DNA from: Eisenbergiella sp963559585
GTDB lineage: Bacteria > Bacillota > Clostridia > Lachnospirales > Lachnospiraceae
Assembly: GCA_963559585.1 (NCBI GenBank)
Contig: CAUWLJ010000001.1
Coordinates: forward strand, 1-64,000
Length of the DNA: 64,000 nucleotides
Reading direction: 5' to 3'
The notes beneath the pieces were generated by a model, which searched no databases, was not told where the DNA came from, and saw only the letters and a list, made by a program, of their open reading frames with translations. Shown here one piece after another: positions 15,257 through 22,474 of this stretch. The position numbers and the translations under genes were made by a program. The first letter of the stretch is position 1. Every line of letters starts with the position of its first letter.

Positions 15257-17668
15257 TACATGGCTGATAATAAATTCCCCTTCCCCTTCCAGCATAAAAC
15301 GTCTCTCAGCTGCAGGGATGAACAGGCTGTCCCCGGCCTTTAATTCCAGGGTACCGCCGCTTTCCAAGCTTCCTGCATCCGGGATGCTGTTCCCGCCTTC
15401 TGCCTTATTCTCTCCTGCCGCCCTCTCCTGTTCCCCGCGGCACCGAATCCTTCCCTCTCCCTTTACGCAGAGCACCGAATAGAAGGAGTTGCCGTCCGTC
15501 TCAAAGGGAAAACAGCCGTGGACGCTGCAGCTTGCGCATTCAAAATATTTGCACCTGCTTAAAATCCGCAGGGTATAAGCATCCCTTTCTATGGTCTCGC
15601 TGTCGAAGCGCTGCACCTCATAGCGGGAATAGTCCATGACGGAAAGGGCTTTCTGAAGATGGAGCTCTCTGGGATTGCCGTATTTGTCCCTGCGGTTGTA
15701 ATCGTACAGACGGTAGGTACAGGCGGAGCTTTGCTGTATCTCACAGATCAGGCTGCCTGCACCGATGGCGTGGACGGTTCCCGCCGGGATGAACCAGGCT
15801 TCCCCGGGGCGGATGGGCACACGGTTCAAAAGCTCCAGAATGGTATCCTCCTCAATGGCCCGCTCCACCTCCTCCCGCGTTACATCCCGGCAGAAGCCAC
15901 AGTAGATACAGGCGTCGGGAGCGCAGTCCAGCACGTACCACATCTCGTTCTTGCCATACTCATTCTCATGCTCCAGAGCGTAAGCGTCATCCGGATGCAC
16001 CTGGACGGACAGGTTTTCCCTGGCGTCGATCAGCTTCACCAGCAGGGGGAACCGCTCCATGGGCCGGCATTTCCATCCCCAGCTTTCTTTTCCGATCTTC
16101 TCCAGATATTCCGGGAAAAGCATTCCCCGATAGCGCCCGGAGGCCACGATGCTCTGCCCTTCCTTGTGTGCGGACAGCTCCCAGCTCTCCGCCACAATAT
16201 CGTAATCGCATTTTTTTCCGTACAGCTCCCGGAGCCTGGTGCCTCCCCACAGGTAATCCTTGAAGGCGGGCAGGAGGCGCACAAAAGGCTCGATTTCATA
16301 TCCCAGCTCCGCCTCCGTCAGATCCCTGGTGCGGATGGAGATCAGATCCCGCTCTTCCACCATGGTTCCTGTGGATATTTCCATGAAAACAAGAGGCTCC
16401 CCGCCGATATTGGAAATCTGATGGGCCGTATTCTCCGGTACCTCCACGCTGTCATTGGCCCCGTACTCTTCTTCCCTGTCCTGAAGGATAATCCTGGCCC
16501 TGCCGCATACGATGATCCAGTGCTCCGTCCGGTGGGCGTGCTGATGAGCATAGATGGTCTTTCCTTCATGGATCACCACCTTGCGCACCACATACCGGGG
16601 ATTCACATGGAGAAGCTCGTAGGTGCCCCAGGGCTTGTAGATGATCCTTCCCCGGTCGAAATAGCTCTGATCCTGGGGATTCTCCCGCATAATCTCCTTC
16701 AGCCTGTCCGACTCCCCTGTGCGCCCCACATACACCGCATCCTCCGTGTTGATGATCGTGACATCCTTCAGCTGGTTCGCCACCACGATCTGGCGTTCCG
16801 ACTGGTTCAGGACGGTGGTATCCTCACAGCCGTACAGGATCTGCTTGCTTTCATCCCTCTTAATGTCCGTGAGCGCCAGATCCTCCAGACTGCCGATGTC
16901 CTGCCAGTCAAAGGTGCTGTGGATTACCCGGCCAAGAGAGGTTCTTTCAAACACACTCTTTTCAATGGCAGCCGCCTGCACCCCCTCCAGCACCTCCCTG
17001 GAATAATAGGTATGCTTTCCTTCCACCCTGCGCATATAAAAGGCCGCCTCGCAGGAATTGTACAGCCATGGAAAAAATCTTCTGATCTCCTGGATCAGGC
17101 TGCCCACCCGGAACAGGAACATCCCGCTGTTGATGAGATAATTTCCGTCCCTGAAATACTGCTTCGCATGCTGCATGTCCGGCTTCTCCACAAAGGAGCG
17201 CACCACATCCCCCTCCCTGCGGATATAGCCAAATCTGGTCTCCGGCCTGAGAATATCCATGCCAAAGGTGACAAGCCATCCCTCCCTTGCCAGCTCCGCC
17301 GCCCGCAGCACATCGTCCTTGTAGCCCGCCCCCTGGATCAGGTGGTCGCTTGCCACCACGAACATCAGCTCCGACATAGGAAACTGCAGACAGGAAAGAA
17401 GGATGGCCGCTGTGGTCTTGCGCCCTTCCTCCTCCAGGACCAGACGGTAGGTGATCCCCTGAAACGCCTTCATCTGGTTTTCCACAATAAACTGGTATTC
17501 CTGATTGGTCACTATGATAAACTCATCACAGAAGGGGATATTCCTGGCTATCGTCTCCTGAAAAATAGAATGATCCTTCTGGATGCTGATAAACTGCTTG
17601 GGATAATTTTTTCTGGATAAAGGCCACAGGCGATCCCCTCTGCCTCCTGCCAGCACTAGACATTTCAT
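15254..17668 (-). CDS. manC: Fused mannose-1-P guanylyltransferase / mannose-6-P isomerase (ManC plus ManA), 804 aa
   Basis: Three catalytic units in one chain. Residues 1-270: nucleotidyltransferase with LAGGRGDRLWPLSRKNYPKQF-type signature, making GDP-mannose. About 345-435: the cupin of type II mannose-6-phosphate isomerases (YKPWGTYELL, HAHRTEHWIIV). About 460-804: a type I isomerase with the zinc motifs SVQVHPDDAY, NEMWYVLD and PAGTVHAIGAG. A normal ManC ends near 470, so this is an in-frame fusion to a ManA-class enzyme. The chain could convert fructose-6-P to mannose-6-P and mannose-1-P to GDP-mannose; a phosphomannomutase is still required and is not in the window. Residues 745-772 are a Gly/Glu/Ser-rich insert within the last beta domain. 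Start at 17668 behind GGAG; strong promoter upstream. Confidence 0.92.
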   Translation of the reverse strand: MKCLVLAGGRGDRLWPLSRKNYPKQFISIQKDHSIFQETIARNIPFCDEFIIVTNQEYQFIVENQMKAFQGITYRLVLEEEGRKTTAAILLSCLQFPMSELMFVVASDHLIQGAGYKDDVLRAAELAREGWLVTFGMDILRPETRFGYIRREGDVVRSFVEKPDMQHAKQYFRDGNYLINSGMFLFRVGSLIQEIRRFFPWLYNSCEAAFYMRRVEGKHTYYSREVLEGVQAAAIEKSVFERTSLGRVIHSTFDWQDIGSLEDLALTDIKRDESKQILYGCEDTTVLNQSERQIVVANQLKDVTIINTEDAVYVGRTGESDRLKEIMRENPQDQSYFDRGRIIYKPWGTYELLHVNPRYVVRKVVIHEGKTIYAHQHAHRTEHWIIVCGRARIILQDREEEYGANDSVEVPENTAHQISNIGGEPLVFMEISTGTMVEERDLISIRTRDLTEAELGYEIEPFVRLLPAFKDYLWGGTRLRELYGKKCDYDIVAESWELSAHKEGQSIVASGRYRGMLFPEYLEKIGKESWGWKCRPMERFPLLVKLIDARENLSVQVHPDDAYALEHENEYGKNEMWYVLDCAPDACIYCGFCRDVTREEVERAIEEDTILELLNRVPIRPGEAWFIPAGTVHAIGAGSLICEIQQSSACTYRLYDYNRRDKYGNPRELHLQKALSVMDYSRYEVQRFDSETIERDAYTLRILSRCKYFECASCSVHGCFPFETDGNSFYSVLCVKGEGRIRCRGEQERAAGENKAEGGNSIPDAGSLESGGTLELKAGDSLFIPAAERRFMLEGEGEFIISHV

Positions 17669-17702
17669 ACGCTTTCACTCCATTGTCTGGGTCTTTTGAA
17701 CG

Positions 17703-17731
17703 ATTATAGCATTTTTTCGCTTCCCATTCAA
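17703..17731 (-). promoter_or_regulatory. Promoter of the manC-manA fusion gene
   Basis: On the minus strand TTGAAT (17731-17726), a 17-base spacer and a perfect TATAAT (17708-17703) lie 35 bases before the start codon. Confidence 0.8.
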
Positions 17732-17787
17732 TCTGTGAAGCGTCTGTTAAGAGTTCTTGCTTCGCAAAAAGGCTCGGCCGCCGCCAA

Positions 17788-17837
17788 ATCACGTTCTCAC
17801 GTCCGGACGGCAGGTATTTGGGACTGCCGTGAATAGA
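17788..17837 (+). repeat. Dispersed repeat related to 3661-3711
   Basis: About 50 bases align with 3661-3711, sharing AATCAC-TTCT-ACG, ACGGCAGG, TTTG-G and CTGCCGTGAA-AG blocks. Both copies contain the same ACGGCAG/CTGCCGT hairpin and face the same way. This copy lies between the manC promoter and repeat copy 3. It has no coding capacity. Confidence 0.65.
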
Positions 17838-17877
17838 AGCACGGACTGAAATGAGTTTTTTCGCATATGAATGTGCA

Positions 17878-18022
17878 AAAAGTGTGCGTTTTGACGCACA
17901 ACCGCGCCGGACGCGATTGCCGCCAGGCAGTATCTGCCTCCCGCGCGGGTGCGCATTTACAGCGGAGCGTTCTTTTTTATACAATTTTATACAATAGGAA
18001 AGGAACTTTCCTATTGTATAAG
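17878..18022 (+). repeat. Terminator-associated multi-hairpin repeat, copy 3
   Basis: Third member, same orientation as copies 1 and 2. The first hairpin is GTGTGCGTT/GACGCACAA, followed by the GCGCG-type stem with a GCC-GCCA-GGC hairpin, the conserved GTGCGCAT-ACAGCGGAGCG stretch, and a 16-bp terminal hairpin (17988-18003 with 18007-18022). A short internal duplication of TTTTATACAA is unique to this copy. The XRE gene's terminator adjoins its right end. Confidence 0.85.
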
Positions 18023-18023
18023 A

Positions 18024-18059
18024 AAAAAGAGCGCACCGTTTTCACAACAGTATGCTCTC
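18024..18059 (-). terminator. Intrinsic terminator downstream of the XRE gene
   Basis: AGAGCGCAC (18029-18037) pairs with GTATGCTCT (18051-18059) with one mismatch. On the minus strand the stem is followed by a run of six Ts (18029-18024) that merges into repeat copy 3. It lies about 110 bases beyond the XRE stop; no gene is seen in that gap. Confidence 0.65.
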
Positions 18060-18168
18060 TTTTTTGGGGGACGTGCAGCCTGACGGCCTCCCCTTTTTTG
18101 TTATTCACTTTTCCTTCTGTCATACGCCAGCCTGAAGACACCCTTCCGCATTCGGCCCCGGCAAAAGC

Positions 18169-18438
18169 CTACCTCTCTCCGTTCCGCCTGGTAGAGCCCA
18201 GTCTGCGGTTCTTGTCCGAGCCCGGATAGTCTTTTTCTTTCGTCCTTCCCAGAAAATAATCAGCCGATACATTGTAATAGTCGCATAAAAGAGGAATAAA
18301 CCGGACAGGCATCGCGTTTTGTCCGCGCTCATACCGGGAATACACCCTCTGATCGATGTTCAGATAGTCGGCTACTTCCCGCTGCTTCACATCATTGTCC
18401 TCACGCAGGCCCCGCATAATTACTACATAATCCCACAT
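18169..18438 (-). CDS. Small XRE-family helix-turn-helix regulator
   Basis: DNA-binding protein of 89 aa. The ATG at 18438 is preferred (GTAAGGTG about eight bases upstream); an in-frame GTG at 18447 would add three residues. Residues 5-65 form a Cro/CI helix-turn-helix (LREDNDVKQREVADYLNIDQRVYSRYERGQ), followed by PVRFIPLLCDYYNVSADYFLGRTKEK, typical of single-domain XRE proteins. The C-terminal 20 residues are basic. It lies downstream of the sugar transferase gene with a 250-base gap that holds two palindromes, so it may regulate itself or the neighbouring envelope genes. The target is unknown. Confidence 0.85.
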   Translation of the reverse strand: MWDYVVIMRGLREDNDVKQREVADYLNIDQRVYSRYERGQNAMPVRFIPLLCDYYNVSADYFLGRTKEKDYPGSDKNRRLGSTRRNGER

Positions 18439-18500
18439 CTTAAGCACACCTTACTTCCAATATTTACCAAAATTTTCTGTTTTTAGTTTATCATATTCCT

Positions 18501-18513
18501 CAAGTAAGACTTG
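18501..18513. promoter_or_regulatory. Candidate operator upstream of the XRE gene
   Basis: CAAGT-AAG-ACTTG is a perfect 5-bp inverted repeat with a 3-base spacer, about 65 bases before the XRE start. A TATGAT box follows on the minus strand. Such sites are often bound by the adjacent XRE repressor; binding is inferred only. Confidence 0.4.
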
Positions 18514-18592
18514 CTTTTTCCACTGAACTGTAGTAGTAATTTGTGCCATTTTTTACAGGTATTCTACTCATTTGTGGATTGGAACCAGGGCC

Positions 18593-18610
18593 AGTGCCAT
18601 ATATGGCACT
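18593..18610. promoter_or_regulatory. 18-bp perfect palindrome between sugar transferase and XRE genes
   Basis: AGTGCCATATATGGCACT is fully palindromic, and is flanked by a looser outer pair TTGTGGA/TCCACAA. No T-run follows on either strand, so it does not look like a terminator. It could be an operator for a dimeric regulator. Confidence 0.45.
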
Positions 18611-18689
18611 TCCACAATTTCCATCGTTCCTTTTCGGTAATTATATCCAAAAAAAATGAAAAAACATTTGTATATCCTGTTTTTTGCGC

Positions 18690-20186
18690 TTATTTTGCCC
18701 CCTTCTCTGCAAACACGGTAAGGAAGGTTTTGATCAGGATCTTGATGTCCAGAGCCACAGACCAGTTGTCGATATATTCCACATCCAGTCTCACAATTTC
18801 CTCAAAATCCGTAATATCGCTTCTTCCGCTCACCTGCCACATACCGGTAAGGCCGGGCCGGAAGCTTAATCGTTTCTTGTGGTAGGTTTTGTACTGTTCA
18901 AATTCATCCAGGGTGGGCGGGCGGGTTCCCACCAGGCTCATGTCCCCCTTCAGGATATTGATGAACTGAGGGAACTCGTCCAGGCTTGTCCTCCGCAGAA
19001 AGCGTCCCACCCTGGTGATGCGGGGGTCGTCCTCCAGCTTGAACATCAGGCCCTCCATTTCATTTCGTGCCATCAGCTCCTTCTTTCGCTCCTCCGCATC
19101 CACGTACATGGAGCGGAACTTGTACATCCTGAAAATACGGCCGTTGCGTCCCACTCTTTTCTGGGAGAAAAAAACGGGGCCTGGAGAATCCAGCTTGATC
19201 ACCGGAATCAGAATGAGGGTAAGCACTCCCAGAAGGAGCGTTCCTGCCAGCGCTCCCCCAATGTCCATCAGCCGCTTCAGCACCAGTGCGCCGAAGGGAG
19301 CCACCTTATTGGCATAAGTAATCATATGATAGCTGCCAAACTGGGACAGAATGCGCTGAGGCGCCTCCTTCAATTCCATCACCGGAATCTGAAGGTGGAT
19401 GGTGATGCCCATGGCCGCCATATTTTCCATGGCCTCCCTCAGTCTCTCCTGCTCCTCTCTTCCTGCGCAGATGATCACCTCGTCCAGAGAAGCGCCCAGG
19501 CAGTAATCCACCAGTGAGCCTTCTCCTGCCACAACAGGAATGCCGTCCACCCTCTCTCCTTCCGCCGGAAACGGAGCCTTCCGTGCCTCCCTCCCGCCGG
19601 AGACAGAAGCCTTTTCCCCCGTCAGCTCCCTGCCGGAGGTGTTTCCGCCGTCCAGCACCACGAGCCCCTTGATTTCATAACTGCAGTCACGGATCGTTTT
19701 CATCTCTGCAGCCAGCCTCCCGGCCTCCCCGGGGGAGGCTACCAGCAGAAGCTGTCTGGCAGACTTGCTCATCCGGTAAAAACAGGGAAGGAAGCGCTTG
19801 TAAAGCTGATGGACCAGGAACATAAGCACCACGTCTATGGGCACAAAATAGAGGAGGACCCTGCGGGAATAAGCATCTATCACCCTGGTGAAATACAGGG
19901 CCACCGTACTCCCCGCCAGCGTTACCAGATTCATCTTCACCACCTCCAAAAGCTCCTGGAAGGGGCCGCGCAGCAGCATTTTTTTATAAAAATTCTTGTA
20001 CAGGTTCACCACCAGAAAGACCACCAGGAAAATGGCAGTCAAAACCTGCATCTCCCGCGGCCCGTTAATTCCCCTGAAAAACAGCCCGTGCCTGATATAG
20101 TTGGCGATTCCAAGGCTCAGCGCCAGGACGAGGCAGTCTATGGAAATGATAATCAGATTCTGCAGATTCGTTTTTTTCTGATACAA
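18690..20186 (-). CDS. Polyprenyl-phosphate sugar-1-phosphate transferase (priming glycosyltransferase)
   Basis: Membrane enzyme that starts exopolysaccharide or capsule repeat units by moving a sugar phosphate from UDP-sugar to undecaprenyl phosphate; 498 aa. Four hydrophobic segments lie in the first 130 residues, then a nucleotide-binding-like region, a further membrane helix near residue 290, and the catalytic domain. That domain has SPGPVFFSQKRVGRNG, RMYKFRSMYVDAEE, TRVGRFLRRTSLDEFPQ and SLVGTRPPT. Residues about 178-212 are a Gly/Arg/Glu-rich insert within a loop of the central domain. The start at 20186 follows GGAGG. It lies 50 bases after the VanZ-like gene. Together with the nearby GDP-mannose enzyme it points to surface polysaccharide synthesis, although the cluster lacks other glycosyltransferases. 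Confidence 0.93.
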   Translation of the reverse strand: MYQKKTNLQNLIIISIDCLVLALSLGIANYIRHGLFFRGINGPREMQVLTAIFLVVFLVVNLYKNFYKKMLLRGPFQELLEVVKMNLVTLAGSTVALYFTRVIDAYSRRVLLYFVPIDVVLMFLVHQLYKRFLPCFYRMSKSARQLLLVASPGEAGRLAAEMKTIRDCSYEIKGLVVLDGGNTSGRELTGEKASVSGGREARKAPFPAEGERVDGIPVVAGEGSLVDYCLGASLDEVIICAGREEQERLREAMENMAAMGITIHLQIPVMELKEAPQRILSQFGSYHMITYANKVAPFGALVLKRLMDIGGALAGTLLLGVLTLILIPVIKLDSPGPVFFSQKRVGRNGRIFRMYKFRSMYVDAEERKKELMARNEMEGLMFKLEDDPRITRVGRFLRRTSLDEFPQFINILKGDMSLVGTRPPTLDEFEQYKTYHKKRLSFRPGLTGMWQVSGRSDITDFEEIVRLDVEYIDNWSVALDIKILIKTFLTVFAEKGAK

Positions 20187-20235
20187 GTTTTCCTCCCATT
20201 CTGCCGCTGATGCCGTGCCAGCAGTATCAGCGGCG

Positions 20236-20709
20236 TTAGCGGCGTCTTCCTGCCAGACGGTACAGCAGCCAGGCGCACAGCAGGCCTGCCATGGCGCACA
20301 GCAGGCTTTCCACGAACTCCCAGAAGGAGTAGTGTCTTCCTTCTATAAAAATCTTCAGCTTTTCCGTCAGATAGGAAACCGCCAGAAGGACTATTCCCAT
20401 CCACACCATCCGCCGTCTGATTGAAAACCGCCTGAAGGAAAGGAGCACCGCTCCTCCCCCGGTCAGTCCCAGCAGGCCAAACAGCACCGCCCTTCCGGTC
20501 TGGCGGATCACAAAAAGAATCGAACGGATCAGCTCCTGGCTCATTCCCCGCCCTGTAGCGCTCAGCTGCTCTGCAATGGGCCTGTCAAAGCCCTTCGTCG
20601 CGCTTCCGCTCTGAAAGGAGAGGATACAGGTGATGCCCAAAAGCAGGGCAAAGGCCAGCCAGAGAAAAAGGCAGATTCTTTTTCGGATTTCTGAGGTCAT
20701 ATTTTTCAT
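20236..20709 (-). CDS. VanZ-like membrane protein
   Basis: 157-aa integral membrane protein with four hydrophobic segments (about residues 10-28, 67-85, 97-112 and 133-150). It carries conserved VanZ-family features: FSFQSG-like ILSFQSGSAT after the first helix, and TEKLKIFIEGRHYSFWEFVESLLCAMAG near the end. VanZ raises teicoplanin tolerance in enterococci by an unclear route, but most family members are simply uncharacterised membrane proteins. It sits between an antitoxin-type regulator and a priming glycosyltransferase, with 45-50 base gaps on each side, so the three may be one transcript. Confidence 0.85.
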   Translation of the reverse strand: MKNMTSEIRKRICLFLWLAFALLLGITCILSFQSGSATKGFDRPIAEQLSATGRGMSQELIRSILFVIRQTGRAVLFGLLGLTGGGAVLLSFRRFSIRRRMVWMGIVLLAVSYLTEKLKIFIEGRHYSFWEFVESLLCAMAGLLCAWLLYRLAGRRR

Positions 20710-20753
20710 TCGCCACCTTATATTTCTTAACCGTTCCGCTCTGTATCATACTA

Positions 20754-21068
20754 TTAAGCATCCTGTTTTTCAGGCTGCTCCAGAGGGACGATTGTAAGCG
20801 TTTTTCCCATGGATACCAGCAGTTTTAAAATGGTTGACAGCTGAGGATCTGTTTTTCCGCTCTCCATTCTTGCAATCACGGACTGCTTAATCCCGGTCAT
20901 ATCCTCCAATTCTCTCTGTGATATATGCTTTTCCTTTCTCGCTTTTATCATCTCTCCAACCAGCCTGGCCGTCAGGGCATTTTCGATGGTTTCCTCCGTC
21001 GTATCGTGCGCCCTTCTGTATTCGCTCCGGCCTTCCCCCGCCGGGGAGCTTTTCTTTCCATTATTCAT
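20754..21068 (-). CDS. HigA-type antitoxin/XRE regulator, apparently orphaned
   Basis: 104-aa protein. Residues 30-95 carry a helix-turn-helix of the HigA/XRE class (ARLVGEMIKARKEKHISQRELEDMTGIKQSVIARMESGKTDPQ) followed by STILKLLVSMGKTLTIVPLE. The ATG at 21068 overlaps the stop of a 27-codon remnant reading frame that looks like the beginning of a RelE/HigB-type toxin. The promoter upstream contains an inverted repeat over its -10 box, as expected for an autorepressed toxin-antitoxin operon. With the toxin lost, the protein may persist as a plain repressor of itself and of the genes behind it. Confidence 0.85.
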   Translation of the reverse strand: MNNGKKSSPAGEGRSEYRRAHDTTEETIENALTARLVGEMIKARKEKHISQRELEDMTGIKQSVIARMESGKTDPQLSTILKLLVSMGKTLTIVPLEQPEKQDA

Positions 21069-21144
21069 CGTCCCTGCTCCTTTTCCTGCTGTCTCTTAGC
21101 GGACGCAGTTCCCATGTATCCTGATAAAAACGAACCCGGTACAT
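21061..21144 (-). pseudogene. N-terminal remnant of a HigB/RelE-like toxin gene
   Basis: An ATG at 21144 follows GGAG by eight bases and encodes 27 codons, beginning MYRVRFYQDTWELRPLRD and then a basic tail to TAA at 21061-21063. Type II toxins of the RelE/HigB class usually begin with a similar short beta strand (M-Y-x-V-x-F-Y-x-D) and run to about 100-110 aa. The frame stops inside the antitoxin start region, as if an internal deletion removed most of the toxin but kept the translation-initiation site and the overlap with the antitoxin. The homology call rests on only about 18 residues. Confidence 0.5.
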
Positions 21145-21163
21145 TGGATCGTCTCCTTTATCT

Positions 21164-21198
21164 GCTTACATGATAGCTTGTAAGCTCTCGTGTGTCAA
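21164..21198 (-). promoter_or_regulatory. Promoter with inverted-repeat operator for the antitoxin operon
   Basis: On the minus strand TTGACA (21198-21193), a 17-base spacer and TATCAT (21175-21170) form a strong promoter. GCTTACA (21164-21170) and TGTAAGC (21179-21185) form a perfect 7-bp inverted repeat with an 8-base gap that straddles the -10 box. This is an ideal site for autorepression by the XRE protein. Confidence 0.7.
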
Positions 21199-21201
21199 TA
21201 C

Positions 21202-21244
21202 AAAAAAAGAGATCTGAACTGTTGCAATGTTGCCTTCAAATCTC
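21202..21244 (-). terminator. Intrinsic terminator of the pheST-apeA-queA operon
   Basis: GAGATCTGAA (21209-21218) pairs with TTCAAATCTC (21235-21244) with one mismatch. On the minus strand the stem is followed by seven Ts (21208-21202), 72 bases after the queA stop. Confidence 0.85.
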
Positions 21245-21315
21245 TTTTGCGGAATAGGCGAATGTCCGGCAAAGCCTGATATTCTCTGCTCTGTTCTCAA
21301 ATATTCATTCTTGTT

Positions 21316-22473
21316 TTACCGGATAAGCATGGCGTCGCCGAAGGAGAAGAAACGGTACTTCTCCCTCACCGCTTCCTCGTAGGCCGCCAGCACGTTCTCC
21401 CTGCCGGCCAGGGCGGATACCAGCATTACAAGCGTGGATTCAGGCAGATGGAAATTGGTGATCAGGGCGTCCAGCACCTTAAAGCGGTAGCCAGGATAGA
21501 TGAAAATATCCGTATCCCCGCATCCCTCCTCCAAATGCCCGTTTTCATCGCAGGCGCTCTCCACGGTGCGGCAGCTTGTGGTCCCCACACAGATCACCCG
21601 GTGTCCGTTTTCCCTGGCCCGGTTGATCTTCTCCGCCGCTTCCCGGCTTACCTGATAATACTCCGAGTGCATATGGTGCTCCGCCAGGTTTTCGGCCTTC
21701 ACAGGACGGAAGGTGCCAAGACCCACATGAAGGGTCACATAGGCGGTCTCCACACCCTTCTCCCGGGCCTCACGCAGAAGCTCCTGTGTGAAATGAAGGC
21801 CTGCAGTGGGGGCCGCCGCCGAGCCCTCGTATTTGGCATAAACGGTCTGATAGCGGTTCTTGTCCTCAAGCTTATGGGTAATGTAGGGAGGAAGGGGCAT
21901 TTCTCCAAGCTGATCGAGAATCTCCTCCCAGATTCCGTCGTAATCAAAACGGATCAGGCGGTTGCCCTCCTCCACCACGTCCAGCACCTCGGCACGCAGC
22001 AACGGCTTCCCGGCAATGCTCCATCCTTCCGGCAAAGCGCTGCCGGATGGACTCTGAGAGCCCCCCTTCATCCCGTTCTCTCCGGCGCTTCTGTCCGCAC
22101 GGGAGCCGGAAGGGACGCCAAATACCAGCTTCGTACCGGGCCGGGCCTTTTTGCCGGGCTTCACCAGGGTCTCCCACACGTCCCCCTCCCGGCGCTTCAG
22201 CAGAAGCACCTCAACCGCGCCTCCGGTCTCCTCCCGCATCCCAAGAAGCCTGGCGGGGATCACCTTGGTGTTGTTGAGCACCAGGCAGTCTCCCGGCTCC
22301 AGAAAGGATACAATATCCCGGAACACATGGTGGGACACCTCCCCCGTCCTCCGGTCGAGCACCATCAGACGGGAGGAGGCGCGGTCCTCAAGGGGATCCT
22401 GGGCGATCAGCTCCTGGGGCAGGTCATAATAAAAATCAGAGGTTTTCAAAAGCGTTTTCTGTCTGTTTTCCAT
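21316..22473 (-). CDS. queA: S-adenosylmethionine:tRNA ribosyltransferase-isomerase
   Basis: Builds the epoxyqueuosine side chain on tRNA by moving the ribosyl part of S-adenosylmethionine to the queuine precursor; 385 aa. Typical motifs: DFYYDLPQELIAQDP at the start, LNNTKVIPARL, YAKYEGSAAAPTAGLHFT, HVGLGTFRPV, and the C-terminal TNFHLPESTLVMLVSALAG. About 35 residues at 121-156 (Ser/Gly/Arg-rich) are an insert relative to the usual 340-aa enzyme. The start at 22473 lies just after the stop of the M18 aminopeptidase gene, so it is the last gene of that operon. No other queuosine genes are in view. Confidence 0.95.
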   Translation of the reverse strand: MENRQKTLLKTSDFYYDLPQELIAQDPLEDRASSRLMVLDRRTGEVSHHVFRDIVSFLEPGDCLVLNNTKVIPARLLGMREETGGAVEVLLLKRREGDVWETLVKPGKKARPGTKLVFGVPSGSRADRSAGENGMKGGSQSPSGSALPEGWSIAGKPLLRAEVLDVVEEGNRLIRFDYDGIWEEILDQLGEMPLPPYITHKLEDKNRYQTVYAKYEGSAAAPTAGLHFTQELLREAREKGVETAYVTLHVGLGTFRPVKAENLAEHHMHSEYYQVSREAAEKINRARENGHRVICVGTTSCRTVESACDENGHLEEGCGDTDIFIYPGYRFKVLDALITNFHLPESTLVMLVSALAGRENVLAAYEEAVREKYRFFSFGDAMLIR

Positions 22474-22474
22474 G

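Noticed and set aside
15659..17620. 653-codon plus-strand ORF opposite the manC-manA gene
   Set aside because: It is an antisense shadow: no ribosome site, no recognisable motif, and the minus strand carries a clearly conserved enzyme. The same holds for long antisense frames at 5704-7581, 8429-9949, 36401-38512 and 48109-49995.
5696..18022. CRISPR array
   Set aside because: The repeats are about 140 bp, only three, kilobases apart and not separated by regular spacers; no cas gene is present.
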